NCBI RefSeq assembly: GCF_002242805.1 | Contig: NZ_MCGQ01000009.1 | Span: 1-64,000, forward strand | DNA: 64,000 nt | Direction of reading: 5' to 3' | Source: Streptomyces diastatochromogenes | GTDB taxonomy: Bacteria > Actinomycetota > Actinomycetes > Streptomycetales > Streptomycetaceae | Part shown: in pieces, positions 1 through 10,000 of the stretch | Position numbering within the stretch: the first letter of the stretch is position 1 | Layout: each line of letters begins with the position of its first letter | The notes under the pieces: generated by a model | Databases searched by the model: none | What the model was told of the DNA's origin: nothing | Seen by the model: only the letters and a program-made list of their open reading frames with translations | Made by a program: the position numbers and the translations under genes

Positions 1-174
1 CACAACTTCTCCCGGTTCGCGCAGCCCACGGAGCTGGACCTGAGGCGGTTCGGCGGGCGGCATCCGGTCGAGCTGTTCGGCGGGGTGCGGTTCCCGGCGA
101 TCGGCGAGCTGCCGTACCTGCTGACCCTGGCGGGGCACGGCTTCTACTGGTTCCGGCTGCGCCGGGACGCGTAG
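1..174 (+). CDS. treS: Trehalose synthase/maltose glucosyltransferase TreS, C-terminal fragment
   Basis: Partial gene: reading frame 1 is open from base 1 and stops with TAG at 172-174, giving the last 57 residues. The tail (PVELFGGVRFPAIGELPYLL and then HGFYWFRLR) is the typical C-terminal beta domain end of TreS, the GH13 enzyme interconverting trehalose and maltose. The assignment is strengthened by the next gene, maltokinase, and then glgB, because treS-mak-glgB is the conserved actinobacterial order for the GlgE alpha-glucan pathway. The catalytic domain lies outside the window, so activity cannot be judged here. Confidence 0.8.
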   Translation, partial: HNFSRFAQPTELDLRRFGGRHPVELFGGVRFPAIGELPYLLTLAGHGFYWFRLRRDA

Positions 175-258
175 TCCGGCCGGGTGGGACGGCCGGCGGT
201 TTCCGCCGTCCCACCCGGGGCACGCATCAGTAACACCCCGACGACCCGGGGAAAGGAC

Positions 259-1692
259 ATGACGCCCATGGCGGACAAGGTCACCCCTTCTGGCACCACT
301 CCCCCTTCCGGTCACCTCCTCGCCTCGCTCGCACCGCTGTTGCGCGAGTGGCTGCCCAGGCAGCGGTGGTTCGCGGGCAAGGGCCGCCCGGTCACCGGTT
401 TCACCCAGGTGGCGGCCACCGAACTGCTGCCCCCCGACGGCCGGCTGGGCCTGTACCACCTGCTCCTGCGCGTCCACCAGCCGCCCGCGCTCGGCGCCCC
501 GCCGCACCCCGGCGACTGCTACCAGCTGGTGATAGGCGTGCGCGAGGCGCTGCCGCCCCGGCTGGCGCCCGCGCTCATCGGACATGTCATCGAGGGCCCA
601 CTGACCGGCCGCACGGTGTACGACGCCCTGTACGACCCCCGGCCCGCCGATGTGCTCCTGGAGGCCCTGCGCACCCAGGCGCGCGTCGGCGGGCTTCGGT
701 TCGACCGGGAACCGGGCCAGGAGATCCGGGAGGGACTGGTGGCCCGCCTGATGACCGGCGAACAGTCCAACTCGTCGATCGTCTACGGCGATACGTTCAT
801 CCTGAAGCTGTTGCGCCGGGTGGTCCCCGGCGTCAACCCCGACCTGGAGATACCGCGCGCCCTGGCCCGCGAGGGCTGCGCCCGGGTGCCCGCGCCGACG
901 GCGTGGCTGCGGGCCGAGCCGGCCGACGAGCCGGACGCGTCGTACGTCCTGGCCGTGCTCCAGCCGTTCGTGAGCGGCGCGGCCGACGGCTGGGAGCTGG
1001 CGCTGCGCGAGCTGGCCAAGGGCGAGGACTTCGTCGCCGAGGCCCGGGCGCTGGGCCGGGCCACCGCCGAGGTGCACACCGCCCTCGCCCACGCCCTGCC
1101 GACGGTCACCCTGGGCCACGCCCAGCTGCGATCGCTGGTGGACGGCATGACCGAGCGGCTGGTGGCGGCCGTCCAGGCCGTGCCGGCGCTCCGGCCGTAC
1201 GAGCGGGGGCTGCGCTCCGCCTTCGAGGCGCTGGACGGGCTGGCCGCCGAGGGGCGCACCTGGACCGCCCAGCGCATCCACGGCGACCTGCATCTCGGCC
1301 AGTGTCTGCGCTCGCCGTCCGGCGCCTGGTCGCTGATCGACTTCGAGGGCGAGCCGGCCCGGCCGCTGGCCGAGCGGCGCCTGCCGCAGCCGCCGGTGCG
1401 GGACATCGCCGGGATGCTGCGCTCCTTCGACTACGCCGCCCGCTCGGTGAGCCCGCCCGCGCCGGGCTGGGCGGACCGCTGCCGGGCCGCGTACTGCTCC
1501 GGGTACGCGGAGGCGGCCGGCCGCGACCCGCGCACCGATCCCGTCCTGCTGCGGGCCTACGAGACCGACAAGGCCGTCTACGAAGTCGTCTACGAGGCCC
1601 GCCACCGCCCCGACTGGCTGCCCGTACCCCTCGCCGCGGTCCGCCGCCTCGCCACGTCCGACCCGACCCTCGCCCGGGAGACCCGTCAGTGA
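259..1692 (+). CDS. mak: Maltokinase (Pep2/Mak)
   Basis: A 477-residue protein that phosphorylates maltose to maltose 1-phosphate, the donor used by GlgE. It shows the eukaryotic-like kinase fold signature of the family: an HGDLHLGQ catalytic-loop motif near 1278-1302 and LIDFEGEP (metal-binding DFE) about 20 residues later. The N-terminal [10 protein letters not shown] block is also typical. I chose ATG 259 because GGAAAGG lies just upstream; an in-frame start at 184 has no ribosome site and ATG 268 is an alternative. The gene lies between treS and glgB and its stop overlaps the glgB start (GTGA), so the three are likely one operon. Confidence 0.9.
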   Translation: MTPMADKVTPSGTTPPSGHLLASLAPLLREWLPRQRWFAGKGRPVTGFTQVAATELLPPDGRLGLYHLLLRVHQPPALGAPPHPGDCYQLVIGVREALPPRLAPALIGHVIEGPLTGRTVYDALYDPRPADVLLEALRTQARVGGLRFDREPGQEIREGLVARLMTGEQSNSSIVYGDTFILKLLRRVVPGVNPDLEIPRALAREGCARVPAPTAWLRAEPADEPDASYVLAVLQPFVSGAADGWELALRELAKGEDFVAEARALGRATAEVHTALAHALPTVTLGHAQLRSLVDGMTERLVAAVQAVPALRPYERGLRSAFEALDGLAAEGRTWTAQRIHGDLHLGQCLRSPSGAWSLIDFEGEPARPLAERRLPQPPVRDIAGMLRSFDYAARSVSPPAPGWADRCRAAYCSGYAEAAGRDPRTDPVLLRAYETDKAVYEVVYEARHRPDWLPVPLAAVRRLATSDPTLARETRQ

Positions 1693-4100
1693 CGTCCAAG
1701 AAGCCAGCCACCCCGAAGAACAAGTCCGGCAAGAGCAAGGCCGAGAAGAGCACGGCAGAAAAGAGCACTGCAGAGAAGGGCGGGGCCGGGAAGAAGGCCG
1801 CGGCCGCCGGTTCGGCCGGGAAAACGGGTTCCGCCCAGAAAACCGGTTCCGCCGTCATCCCCAGCGCCCGCAAGCCCGAACCGCCCGCCCAGGAGCGCCC
1901 TCTGGAGGTCGCCGTCTCCCCCGCGATCGACGCCGGTGACCGGGAGCGGCTGCTGCACGGCACGCACCACGACCCGCACGCCGTCCTCGGCGCCCACCCG
2001 GTCCCGGGCGGGGTCGCCTTCCGTGCCTTCCGTCCCTACGCGCAGGCGGTCAGCGTGGTCTCCGGCGACCTGCGGGCGGACCTGCACGACGACGGGGACG
2101 GCTTCTTCTCCGGGCTGCTCCCGCTCACCGAGGTCCCCGGCTACCGGCTGCTCGTGACGTACGACGGCACGGTCCACGAGACCGAGGACGCCTACCGCTT
2201 CCTGCCCACGCTCGGCGAGCTGGACCTGCACCTGCTCGGCGAGGGCCGGCACGAGCGGCTGTGGCGGGTGCTCGGCGCACACGTCATGACCCACCAGGGC
2301 GTGACCGGCACCCGGTTCTCGGTGTGGGCGCCGAACGCGCGCGGTGTGCGGGTCGCGGGGAACTTCAACTTCTGGGACGCCGGCGGACACGCGATGCGCT
2401 CGCTCGGCTCCTCGGGGGTGTGGGAGCTGTTCGTGCCGGGCATCGGCGAGGGCGAGCTGTACAAGTTCGAGATCACCCGCCCGGACGGCTCGCGCACCCT
2501 GCGCGCCGACCCGCTGGCCCGCCGTACCGAGGTCCCGCCGGCCACGTCGTCGATCGTGCACGCCTCGCACCACGAGTGGGGCGACGCGGAGTGGATGGCC
2601 CACCGCGCCGACACCCCCGTACACGAGGCACCGTTCTCCGTGTACGAGGTCCATCTGCCCTCCTGGCGCCCGGGTCTGACGTACCGCCAACTGGCCGACC
2701 AGCTCCCCGCGTACGTCACCGAGATGGGCTTCACCCATGTCGAACTGATGCCGGTCGCCGAGCATCCCTTCGGCGGCTCCTGGGGCTACCAGGTCACCGG
2801 CTTCTTCGCCCCGACCGCCCGGCTCGGCACCCCGGACGACTTCAAGTACCTCGTGGACCGGCTGCATCAGGCGGGCGTCGGCGTCCTGATGGACTGGGTT
2901 CCGGCGCACTTCCCGCGGGACGAGTGGGCCCTGGCCGAGTTCGACGGGCGTCCCCTCTACGAGCACCACGACCCGCTGCGGGCCGCGCACCCCGACTGGG
3001 GCACCCTGGAGTTCGACTTCGGCCGCCGCGAGGTGCGCAACTTCCTGGTCGCGAACGCCGTGTACTGGTGCGAGGAGTTCCACATCGACGGGCTGCGGGT
3101 GGACGCCGTGGCCTCCATGCTCTACCTCGACTACTCGCGCGAGCCCGGCCAGTGGACGCCGAACGAGCACGGCGGCCGGGAGAACCTGGACGCGGTCGCC
3201 TTCCTGCAGGAGATGAACGCCACCGTCTACCGGCGCTGCCCGGGCGTGGTGACCATCGCCGAGGAGTCCACCGCCTGGGACGGCGTCACCCGGCCCACCC
3301 ACCACAAGGGCCCGAGCGGCTTCGGCGGGCTCGGCTTCGGGCTGAAGTGGAACATGGGCTGGATGCACGACTCGCTCCAGTACATGAGCCACGAACCCGT
3401 GCACCGCAAGTACCACCACCACGAGATGACCTTCTCGATGGTGTACGCGTACAGCGAGAACTACGTGCTGCCGATCTCCCACGACGAGGTGGTGCACGGC
3501 AAGCGGTCCCTCGTCTCGAAGATGCCCGGCGACTGGTGGCAGCAGCGCGCCAACCACCGCGCCTACCTGGGCTTCATGTGGGCCCATCCGGGCAAGCAAC
3601 TCCTGTTCATGGGCCAGGAGTTCGCGCAGGGCGCCGAGTGGTCCGAGGCGCACGGGCCGGACTGGTGGCTGTTCGATCCGTCGTACGGCGCCGAGGCCGA
3701 CCACCGGGGCGTCCGGGACCTGGTCCGTGACCTCAACACCGTCTACCGGACGACCCCGGCGCTGTGGGAGCGCGACACGGAACCGTCCGGCTTCCAGTGG
3801 GTCGTCGGGGACGCGGCCGAGGACAACCTCCTGGCGTTCCTGCGGCTCGACGCGGCCGGTGTCCCGCTGCTGGCGCTGTCGAACCTCTCCCCGGTCGTCC
3901 GTCACGACTACCGGCTGGGCGTCCCCGAGGACGTCCCCGCCTGGCACGAGGTCCTCAACACCGACGCCGAGCGGTACGGCGGCAGTGCCGTCACCAACCC
4001 CGACCCGGTCAAACCGGAACCCCAGCCCTGGCACGGCCGGCCGGCCAGCATTCGCCTGACCCTGCCTCCACTGGCGACGGTGTGGCTGCGGCCGGCCTGA
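1689..4100 (+). CDS. glgB: 1,4-alpha-glucan branching enzyme GlgB
   Basis: An 803-residue GH13 branching enzyme that cuts alpha-1,4 glucan and rejoins the chain as an alpha-1,6 branch. After a roughly 75-residue Lys/Ala/Ser-rich tail come two beta-sandwich (CBM48-like) parts and the catalytic barrel. The barrel carries the nucleophile motif [12 protein letters not shown], the acid/base motif TIAEEST and the third acid in ISHDEVVHG. It starts at GTG 1689, overlapping the maltokinase stop by four bases (GTGA), which implies translational coupling. The basic tail contains repeats of K-S-T-A-E-K and is longer than in enterobacterial GlgB; N-terminal extensions are common in streptomycete GlgB. 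Confidence 0.95.
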   Translation: MTSKKPATPKNKSGKSKAEKSTAEKSTAEKGGAGKKAAAAGSAGKTGSAQKTGSAVIPSARKPEPPAQERPLEVAVSPAIDAGDRERLLHGTHHDPHAVLGAHPVPGGVAFRAFRPYAQAVSVVSGDLRADLHDDGDGFFSGLLPLTEVPGYRLLVTYDGTVHETEDAYRFLPTLGELDLHLLGEGRHERLWRVLGAHVMTHQGVTGTRFSVWAPNARGVRVAGNFNFWDAGGHAMRSLGSSGVWELFVPGIGEGELYKFEITRPDGSRTLRADPLARRTEVPPATSSIVHASHHEWGDAEWMAHRADTPVHEAPFSVYEVHLPSWRPGLTYRQLADQLPAYVTEMGFTHVELMPVAEHPFGGSWGYQVTGFFAPTARLGTPDDFKYLVDRLHQAGVGVLMDWVPAHFPRDEWALAEFDGRPLYEHHDPLRAAHPDWGTLEFDFGRREVRNFLVANAVYWCEEFHIDGLRVDAVASMLYLDYSREPGQWTPNEHGGRENLDAVAFLQEMNATVYRRCPGVVTIAEESTAWDGVTRPTHHKGPSGFGGLGFGLKWNMGWMHDSLQYMSHEPVHRKYHHHEMTFSMVYAYSENYVLPISHDEVVHGKRSLVSKMPGDWWQQRANHRAYLGFMWAHPGKQLLFMGQEFAQGAEWSEAHGPDWWLFDPSYGAEADHRGVRDLVRDLNTVYRTTPALWERDTEPSGFQWVVGDAAEDNLLAFLRLDAAGVPLLALSNLSPVVRHDYRLGVPEDVPAWHEVLNTDAERYGGSAVTNPDPVKPEPQPWHGRPASIRLTLPPLATVWLRPA

Positions 4101-4125
4101 CGGCGTCCGCGCACCTCTGAACCCC

Positions 4126-4152
4126 GGCCCCGGGCAGCGGTTGCCCGGGGCC
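4126..4152. terminator. Bidirectional terminator between glgB and the helicase gene
   Basis: A perfect 11-bp inverted repeat (GGCCCCGGGCA / TGCCCGGGGCC, five-base loop) sits between the two convergent stops. It can serve both strands. No T-run follows, which is normal in Streptomyces. Confidence 0.7.
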
Positions 4153-4176
4153 TCGTACGCGTCGCCGGTCACCCGT

Positions 4177-6429
4177 CTACGCAAAGGCGCCGGCCAGCGC
4201 CTTCGGCAGTTCGCCGGTGTACAGCACCCCCAGCCGCTGGGTCGCCCGGGTGAGTGCCACGTACAGGTCGCTCGTGCCGTAGCGGGCCGGTTCCACGACC
4301 AGGACCGAGTCGAACTCCAGGCCCTTCGACTGGCGGGGGTCGAGGAGGACGACGTGCCGGGTCAGGTCGGGTTCGGCGTCCGCCGTCACCCCGGCCAGCC
4401 GTGCGGCCAGCTTGCGGTGCAGGTAGCGCGGGGCGATGACCGCGAGCCGGCCCTCGGCGGGCGTCAGCTCGTCGACCGCCTTGGCGACGGCGCCGGGCAG
4501 GTCGTCGGTGGCGCGCGCCCAGGGCCGTACCCCCGTCGAACGGACCGAGCTGGGCGGTTCGAAGCCGGGGTTCTCGGCGCGGACGACGGCCGCCGCGACG
4601 TCCATGATCTCCGCCGGCGTACGGTAGTTGACGCCGAGGCGCGTGTGCTCCCAGCGGTCCTCGACGTACGGCTGGAGGATCTTCGACCAGGAGCCGACGC
4701 CCGCCGCCTCCGCCGTCTGGGCCGGATCGCCGACCAGGGTCATCGAGCGGGTCGGGCTGCGCCGCATGAGCAGCCGCCACGCCATCGGGGACAGCTCCTG
4801 CGCCTCGTCGACGATGATGTGCCCGAACGCCCAGGTCCGGTCGGCCGCCGCCCGCTCGGCGGCGCTGCGGTGGTCGTCCTCCTCCTGCCGCTCGGCGAAC
4901 CGCTCGGCGTCGATGATGTGGTGCGCGGACAGGACCTCCGAGTCCTCCTCGTCCTTGTCCTCGAACTCGTAGGTCCGGGAGGCGTACGAGACGTCAAGGA
5001 CGCCCTGCGCGTACGCCACCTGCGTCTCCCGCTCGCGCTCCGCCCGCGCCCGCGTCACCCGCTCGTCGACGCCCAGCAGTTCGGCCGCCTCGTCGAGCAG
5101 CGGTACGTCCGCCACGGTCCACGCCCGGGTGACCGGGCGGCGGATCGCGGCCGCGTCGTCGTCGGGCAGATAGCCCACGGGGTCGGCGAGGAAGTCCGCG
5201 ACCAGGCGCTGCGGCGTCAGACGCGGCCACAACTGGTCGACGGCCGTCCATACCTCGGGGTTCTCGGCGAGTTCGTCGCGGATCTGGGTGATGTCGGAGG
5301 CGTCCAGCAGGCTGCTGCCGTCGTACGGGTCGGTCCCCACGCGCTCGGCGTACAGCTCGGTGAGCGTGTTGAGGATGTGGCCCTCGAAGTGTTCCCGGGC
5401 CACGTTGTGCGGCAGCTTGGCGGCGCGGGTGCGCTCGCGGGCGACCTTCACCAGGCCGTCGTCGAGCATCAGGATCTCTCGGTCGTGCTCGATCGCGATC
5501 ACCGGATCGGGCAGCGACTGCCAGTCGCGTACGACTTCGGCGAGTACGTCCGCCATGTCGGCGCGGCCCTTCACCGCGGCCGCCTCCCGGCCTTCGGTCG
5601 CGGTCGCCCGCACGCCCGGGAACAGCTCGCCGACCGTCGCCAGCAGCACCCCGGTCTCGCCGAGCGAGGGCAGCACCTCGCCGATGTAGCCGAGGAAGGC
5701 GGGGTTGGGGCCGACGATCAGGACGGCGCGCTTGGCGAGCAACTCGCGGTGCTCGTACAGCAGATACGCGGCCCGGTGCAGGGCGACCGCCGTCTTGCCG
5801 GTGCCGGGGCCGCCCTCGACCACCAGCACCCCGCGGTAGGGCGCCCGGATGATCTCGTCCTGTTCGGCCTGGATGGTCTGCACGATGTCGTTCATGCGGC
5901 CGGTGCGCGCGGAGTTGAGGGCGGCGAGCAGCACGGCGTCGCCGGTCGGGTCCTCGTGGCCGGTCCTGGTCCTGTCGCCGAGGTCGAGGATCTCGTCGTG
6001 CAGGGCGGTCACCGTACGGCCGTCGGTGGTGATGTGCCGGCGCCGGCGCAGGCCCATCGGGGTGTGGCCGGTGGCCAGGTAGAACGGGCGGGCGACGTCG
6101 GCACGCCAGTCGATCAGGATCGGGGTGCGCTCGGTGTCGTCGGTGCGCAGGCCGATGCGCCCGATGTGGTGGCTGGTGCCCGAGGCCAGGTCGATACGGC
6201 CGAAGCACAGCGAACCGTCGACGGCGTTCAGCGCGGCCAGCAGCCCCGAGCGCTCGGCGACCAGGATGTCCCGCTCCAGCCGGGCCTGCATGGGCTTGTC
6301 GCCCTGGGCGAGCGCCTCCGCGACCGAGGTCCCGGCCTCGCCGCGCAGCACGTCCACGCGCGCGTACAGTCCGTCGATGAATTCCTGTTCGCGACGCAAT
6401 TCATCGTCCGGAAATTCGGTGTTTGACAA
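4177..6429 (-). CDS. HelD-like superfamily 1 ATPase (RNA polymerase-associated helicase)
   Basis: About 750 residues. UvrD/HelD-type motifs appear in order: GGPGTGKTAVALHR (Walker A), IIVDEAQELSP (Walker B), LVGDPAQT (motif III), GVNYRTP (motif IV), QSKGLEFDSVLVVEP (motif V) and YVALTRATQRL (motif VI). The long insertion between Walker A and DEAQ fits HelD proteins, which bind and recycle stalled RNA polymerase; the actinobacterial subtype HelR protects against rifamycins. The start is uncertain: I prefer TTG 6429 with GGGAG five bases upstream, because no ATG lies near the conserved N-terminal helix (DDELRREQEFIDGLY). A longer frame to 6534 runs through the terminator hairpin and is unlikely. 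Confidence 0.85.
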   Translation of the reverse strand: MSNTEFPDDELRREQEFIDGLYARVDVLRGEAGTSVAEALAQGDKPMQARLERDILVAERSGLLAALNAVDGSLCFGRIDLASGTSHHIGRIGLRTDDTERTPILIDWRADVARPFYLATGHTPMGLRRRRHITTDGRTVTALHDEILDLGDRTRTGHEDPTGDAVLLAALNSARTGRMNDIVQTIQAEQDEIIRAPYRGVLVVEGGPGTGKTAVALHRAAYLLYEHRELLAKRAVLIVGPNPAFLGYIGEVLPSLGETGVLLATVGELFPGVRATATEGREAAAVKGRADMADVLAEVVRDWQSLPDPVIAIEHDREILMLDDGLVKVARERTRAAKLPHNVAREHFEGHILNTLTELYAERVGTDPYDGSSLLDASDITQIRDELAENPEVWTAVDQLWPRLTPQRLVADFLADPVGYLPDDDAAAIRRPVTRAWTVADVPLLDEAAELLGVDERVTRARAERERETQVAYAQGVLDVSYASRTYEFEDKDEEDSEVLSAHHIIDAERFAERQEEDDHRSAAERAAADRTWAFGHIIVDEAQELSPMAWRLLMRRSPTRSMTLVGDPAQTAEAAGVGSWSKILQPYVEDRWEHTRLGVNYRTPAEIMDVAAAVVRAENPGFEPPSSVRSTGVRPWARATDDLPGAVAKAVDELTPAEGRLAVIAPRYLHRKLAARLAGVTADAEPDLTRHVVLLDPRQSKGLEFDSVLVVEPARYGTSDLYVALTRATQRLGVLYTGELPKALAGAFA

Positions 6430-6514
6430 TTCCGCTCCCGCCCGGATATACTGTGCCCAGTGAACTTCTCCGCGACCCGATCGAATTGAAGTCGCGAACC
6501 ACCGAATATACGCA

Positions 6515-6552
6515 AAGAAATCCCCCGAGCGCAATTGCTCGGGGGATTTCTT
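6515..6552. terminator. Strong hairpin terminator downstream of the 6579-11049 pair
   Basis: A perfect 16-bp inverted repeat (arms 6515-6530 and 6537-6552, loop GCAATT) with AAGAAAT/ATTTCTT ends. It gives a U-rich tail on the minus strand. It ends transcription from the two minus-strand genes before the helicase gene begins. Confidence 0.85.
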
Positions 6553-6578
6553 GTGTCAGGCGACGCTCAGGTCGCGTG

Positions 6579-7049
6579 TCAGGACGAGCCGATGACGAAC
6601 AGCCACAGGCCGTTGCGCTTGAAGACGGTGAAGGTCTCCTGCTGTCCGGTGCGACGGAAGTGGATGGTGCCGCCCCGGACGTCGTACGGGTCCTCGGGAG
6701 TGAGGTCGATGGAGACCGGTCCCGCCGCCCCCTTGCCATAGGTGCCGATGACACGGCGGGCGGCGGCCGCCTCGGCATGGCGGGCGAACCAGCGGCGGTG
6801 CCAGGAGAGGTCCGTCAGGCCGTCCGCGTCGCCGTCACTCAGGCGCTGCACGTAGAGCTCGAGATAGAGCTTCAGTGTGCTGGGGGCGCTCCAGTCGCCC
6901 GTGTACGTCACCGCGGGCAGGCCGGCCCGGCTCGCCCGGCGGTAGTCCCACTGGTCGCGCGGGGCACCCCAGGCGAGGGCGGCGCCCCCGGCCAGCAGAA
7001 CGGCCAGAACGAGCGCGAGCCACAGAATGGTCTTTCGGGTTCTGTTCAT
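6579..7049 (-). CDS. Membrane-anchored hypothetical protein, partner of the secreted amidase-domain protein
   Basis: A 156-residue protein with an N-terminal hydrophobic segment (about residues 8-28, ILWLALVLAVLLAGGAALAW) and an extracytoplasmic domain of about 125 residues with a beta-strand-rich end (GGTIHFRRTGQQETFTVFKR). I do not recognise a family. It starts one base after the stop of the 1332-residue secreted protein (TGA T ATG), so the two are translationally coupled and probably act together. Possible roles are an immunity or anchoring partner of the amidase-like domain, or a wall-assembly accessory. These are inferences from position only. Confidence 0.75.
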   Translation of the reverse strand: MNRTRKTILWLALVLAVLLAGGAALAWGAPRDQWDYRRASRAGLPAVTYTGDWSAPSTLKLYLELYVQRLSDGDADGLTDLSWHRRWFARHAEAAAARRVIGTYGKGAAGPVSIDLTPEDPYDVRGGTIHFRRTGQQETFTVFKRNGLWLFVIGSS

Positions 7050-7050
7050 A

Positions 7051-10000
7051 TCAGTACCAGTGGGGTGTGATGTGGGCGATGTAGACCGTGACGCCCGGAC
7101 GGCGCTTGATGATGGCGGCGAGATTCGTGTTCCGGTAATGGCTGGAGTGCTGGTAGACCTTGATGGAGCTGGTCGTGGAACCGGTGCCGTAGATCACGGC
7201 CGCGTGGTCGAGGTTGGAGTCACCGTCGCCCGCGTACTCCAGCAGCATGATGTCACCGGCCGAGACGCTGCTGAGGTTCCGGACCCAGGTGACGCTGTCC
7301 TCGTTGCCCATGAAGTTGGCGAAGTTGTTGGCGGCGGACCAGGAATAGGTCATGTCCGACTTCGACTTGCGCCACCACTCGTACGGGCTGCGCCTGATGT
7401 CGATGACCGATCCGTACTCCATGTGCGCGCCGCCGCCCCGGTTCAGGGACTTGGAGGCGAAGTTGGTGCAGTCGGTACGCAGCTCGTCCGCGTCCGCGTA
7501 GTGGGCCGCGGCCCAGGAGACGGTGCCGCCGCGGCTGAAGGAAGCGCGCTTGGCGGTGCCCGCGGGCGCGGTGCCCACGGGGAGGGCGTCTCCGTCGGTG
7601 TAGAAGGCCTCCATGCCGGGCGCCGTGACGTCGGTGTCGTCCCCGTCGAGCGGGACCTGCGCGGCCGCGGTGCCGGAGGCTGACAGGCTGCTCAGGAAGT
7701 CGGTGGCGTCAAGCCGCTGGGTCAGCACCGGAGACGGGCCGCTTGTGTCGAAGGTGTAGACCTCATGGGCGTCCTCTCCGTTCTGAGTGGTGCCGTCGGT
7801 CATCGTGGTGGCGCCCGTGTGGTGGGTGTACACCAGGTCCGAGGTGCTGGTCAGGGGCCCGGCGGTGGTGTCGGCCAGGCTCGTGGTGATGCCGGAGTAA
7901 CCGACCCCGTCACCGGACAGACGCGCCTTCTCGGCGAGCAGATCGTCCTCGTCGGTATGCAACTGGGCGCTGAACGCGGCCCCGTCGGCGCTGGCGGCGA
8001 CGGCGGCGTCCGCACTCGCGTAGGTACCGGTGAGCAGACCGCTGCGGGCGTCGAGGTACTGCTGGAGGATCGACTTGTAGGCGGTGGTGCTCGCGGCGTG
8101 CGTCGCGGCGGGCTTGACCGACGAGGAGGTGGCTGGCGCGCTGGTGCCGTGGGTGGTGGTCGCGGTGACGGTGACGGTGTAGTTGACGCCGTTGGTGAGG
8201 CCGGTGAGTACGGCCGTGGTGCCGCCGGTCGCGGCGTCGACCGAGGTCTGCGCCGCCTGCTGCGTGGTGCCGGCCACGTAGGCGGTGACGGTGTACGAGG
8301 AGATGTCACCGGAGTACCCGGTGTTCTCCGGGGCGTTCCAGTGGACCAGCAGTCCGGCGGCCGTCGGCGTGGCGGTGACGGTGGTGGGCGCGTCGGGGGC
8401 GCCCGGGGCGATGTAGGTCACCGTGAGCTTGGTGCCGGAGGCCGGGTAGGTGGCGCCTGTGGTGGTGCCGGAACCCTCGTCGGCGGCCTGGAGTGCGAGT
8501 CCCTGGTCGGGGTTCGAGCCGTCGAGCCAGAGCTGTACGGCGGAGGTGACGTCGAGCGAGGCCGGGTCGGCGGTGCTCAGGTCGAGTGCGTTGCCGTCGG
8601 CGGCGGCGACCAGATCGGGGCCGGTGCCGGCGGCGGTCCAGTCGGCGTTGAGGGGGTGGACCTCGATGTCGTGCGCCTCGCAGGTGCCCATGCAACCGGC
8701 GGTGCCCATGCTGAGGGTCGCCGAGGTGATCTGGGCGCCGGAGGGGATGGCGGACAGGTCGGGCAGGATGTAGCTGCGCCAGTGTGCGGTGCCGGAGGCG
8801 CCGACCTTCAGCGTGCTCGCCGCCGAGCCGGTGCACGCGGCCCCGGCGCAGTCGGTGGCCCCCGTGTCCACGGTCGCCTGGGTCAGTGCCGAGCTGCCGA
8901 TGACCGTCGTGGTCGTGGTGGGCGTCGTCGGCGCGGCGGGGAGATGGACGGTGAAGCTCTGGGTCCCGGTGTAGCCGGAGCAGCGGCTGTTGGAACAGGC
9001 CCGCATCTTCCAGGTGTACGTGGCCCCGTCGCTGAGCAGCCCTGCCGGGACCTGTACGGCCGCCCGCTCGCCGTTGTCCGCGCCGATGGTGGCCAGGGGG
9101 CTGCCCCCCAGGGCCGCGCCGGTGTTGTCGTACAGCAGGAACTCGGCCTGGACGGTGTTCCCGGAAGGAGCAGAGACCACGCCGGACAGGATGGGGGTGA
9201 GGGTCTGGCTGGCGCCGCTCTGGAGTGCGGTCGGCAGGTCGGCCGGGGGTTTGGGCGCCTTGGAGGTGTCCACGGTGAAGTTCAGCCAGCTGGACCAGGC
9301 CGAGTAGTCGGTGCCGTCATAGCCGCGGACCTGGAACTTGTACGTCGTGTGGTCGGCGAGCACACCCGCGGGAACCGTCCAGGTGGCCTTGGCGCCGGAC
9401 GCCACCGAGGCTCCGGAGCCCGTGGTGAGGACGGTGCCGCCGCTGGTGGCGAGGGAGAACTGGGTGGTGAGGCTGTTGGAGTCGGCGTCCTTGACCAGGG
9501 CGGCCAGGGTCGGGGTGGTGGAGGTGACGTAGGAGGCGCTGCCGGAGGTGCTTCCCGGAGTGGCCTGGAGGCCGGAGGGCTTGGCCGGCAGGGTGTTGTA
9601 GGTGACGGCGAGAGTGGGCTCGCGGGTCGCGGTGTTGCACGAGGTGTGCGACGAGTCCGGGTTCATCGAGCAGAAGCGCTTGCCGTACGTGAGGTCGGCG
9701 GCGGCGTTGTTCAGCTGGATGCCGTGCTGGGCGTGGGTGCCGTCCACCCAGCCCTTGATGATCTTGGTGATGTCGATGGACTCGGTGGCGTTGGCGCAGC
9801 CGTCGGTCTCGTCGCCGTGGTTGAAGCTGTCGCTGATCCACCACGTGCCGGAGTAGTCGGCGGCGGGCCTGTTGGCCCACACCGTCGAGGGCGAGGAGTT
9901 CGCGTCGAGCGGGTGGACGGACATCGGCTGGGCGGTGCAGGTGTTGGCGTCGTACTGGTAGAGCTTCAGGTTGGCGCTGACCACGTGCTTGCCCTGGATG

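Noticed and set aside
348..1688. N-terminal extension of the glgB frame to 348
   Set aside because: It overlaps maltokinase entirely and reads as Arg/Pro/Ala-rich shadow; GTG 1689 at the maltokinase stop fits better.
4141..6426. 761-codon plus-strand ORF antisense to the helicase gene
   Set aside because: High-GC shadow frame with Arg/Gly/Val-rich, motif-free translation; the minus strand carries all helicase motifs.
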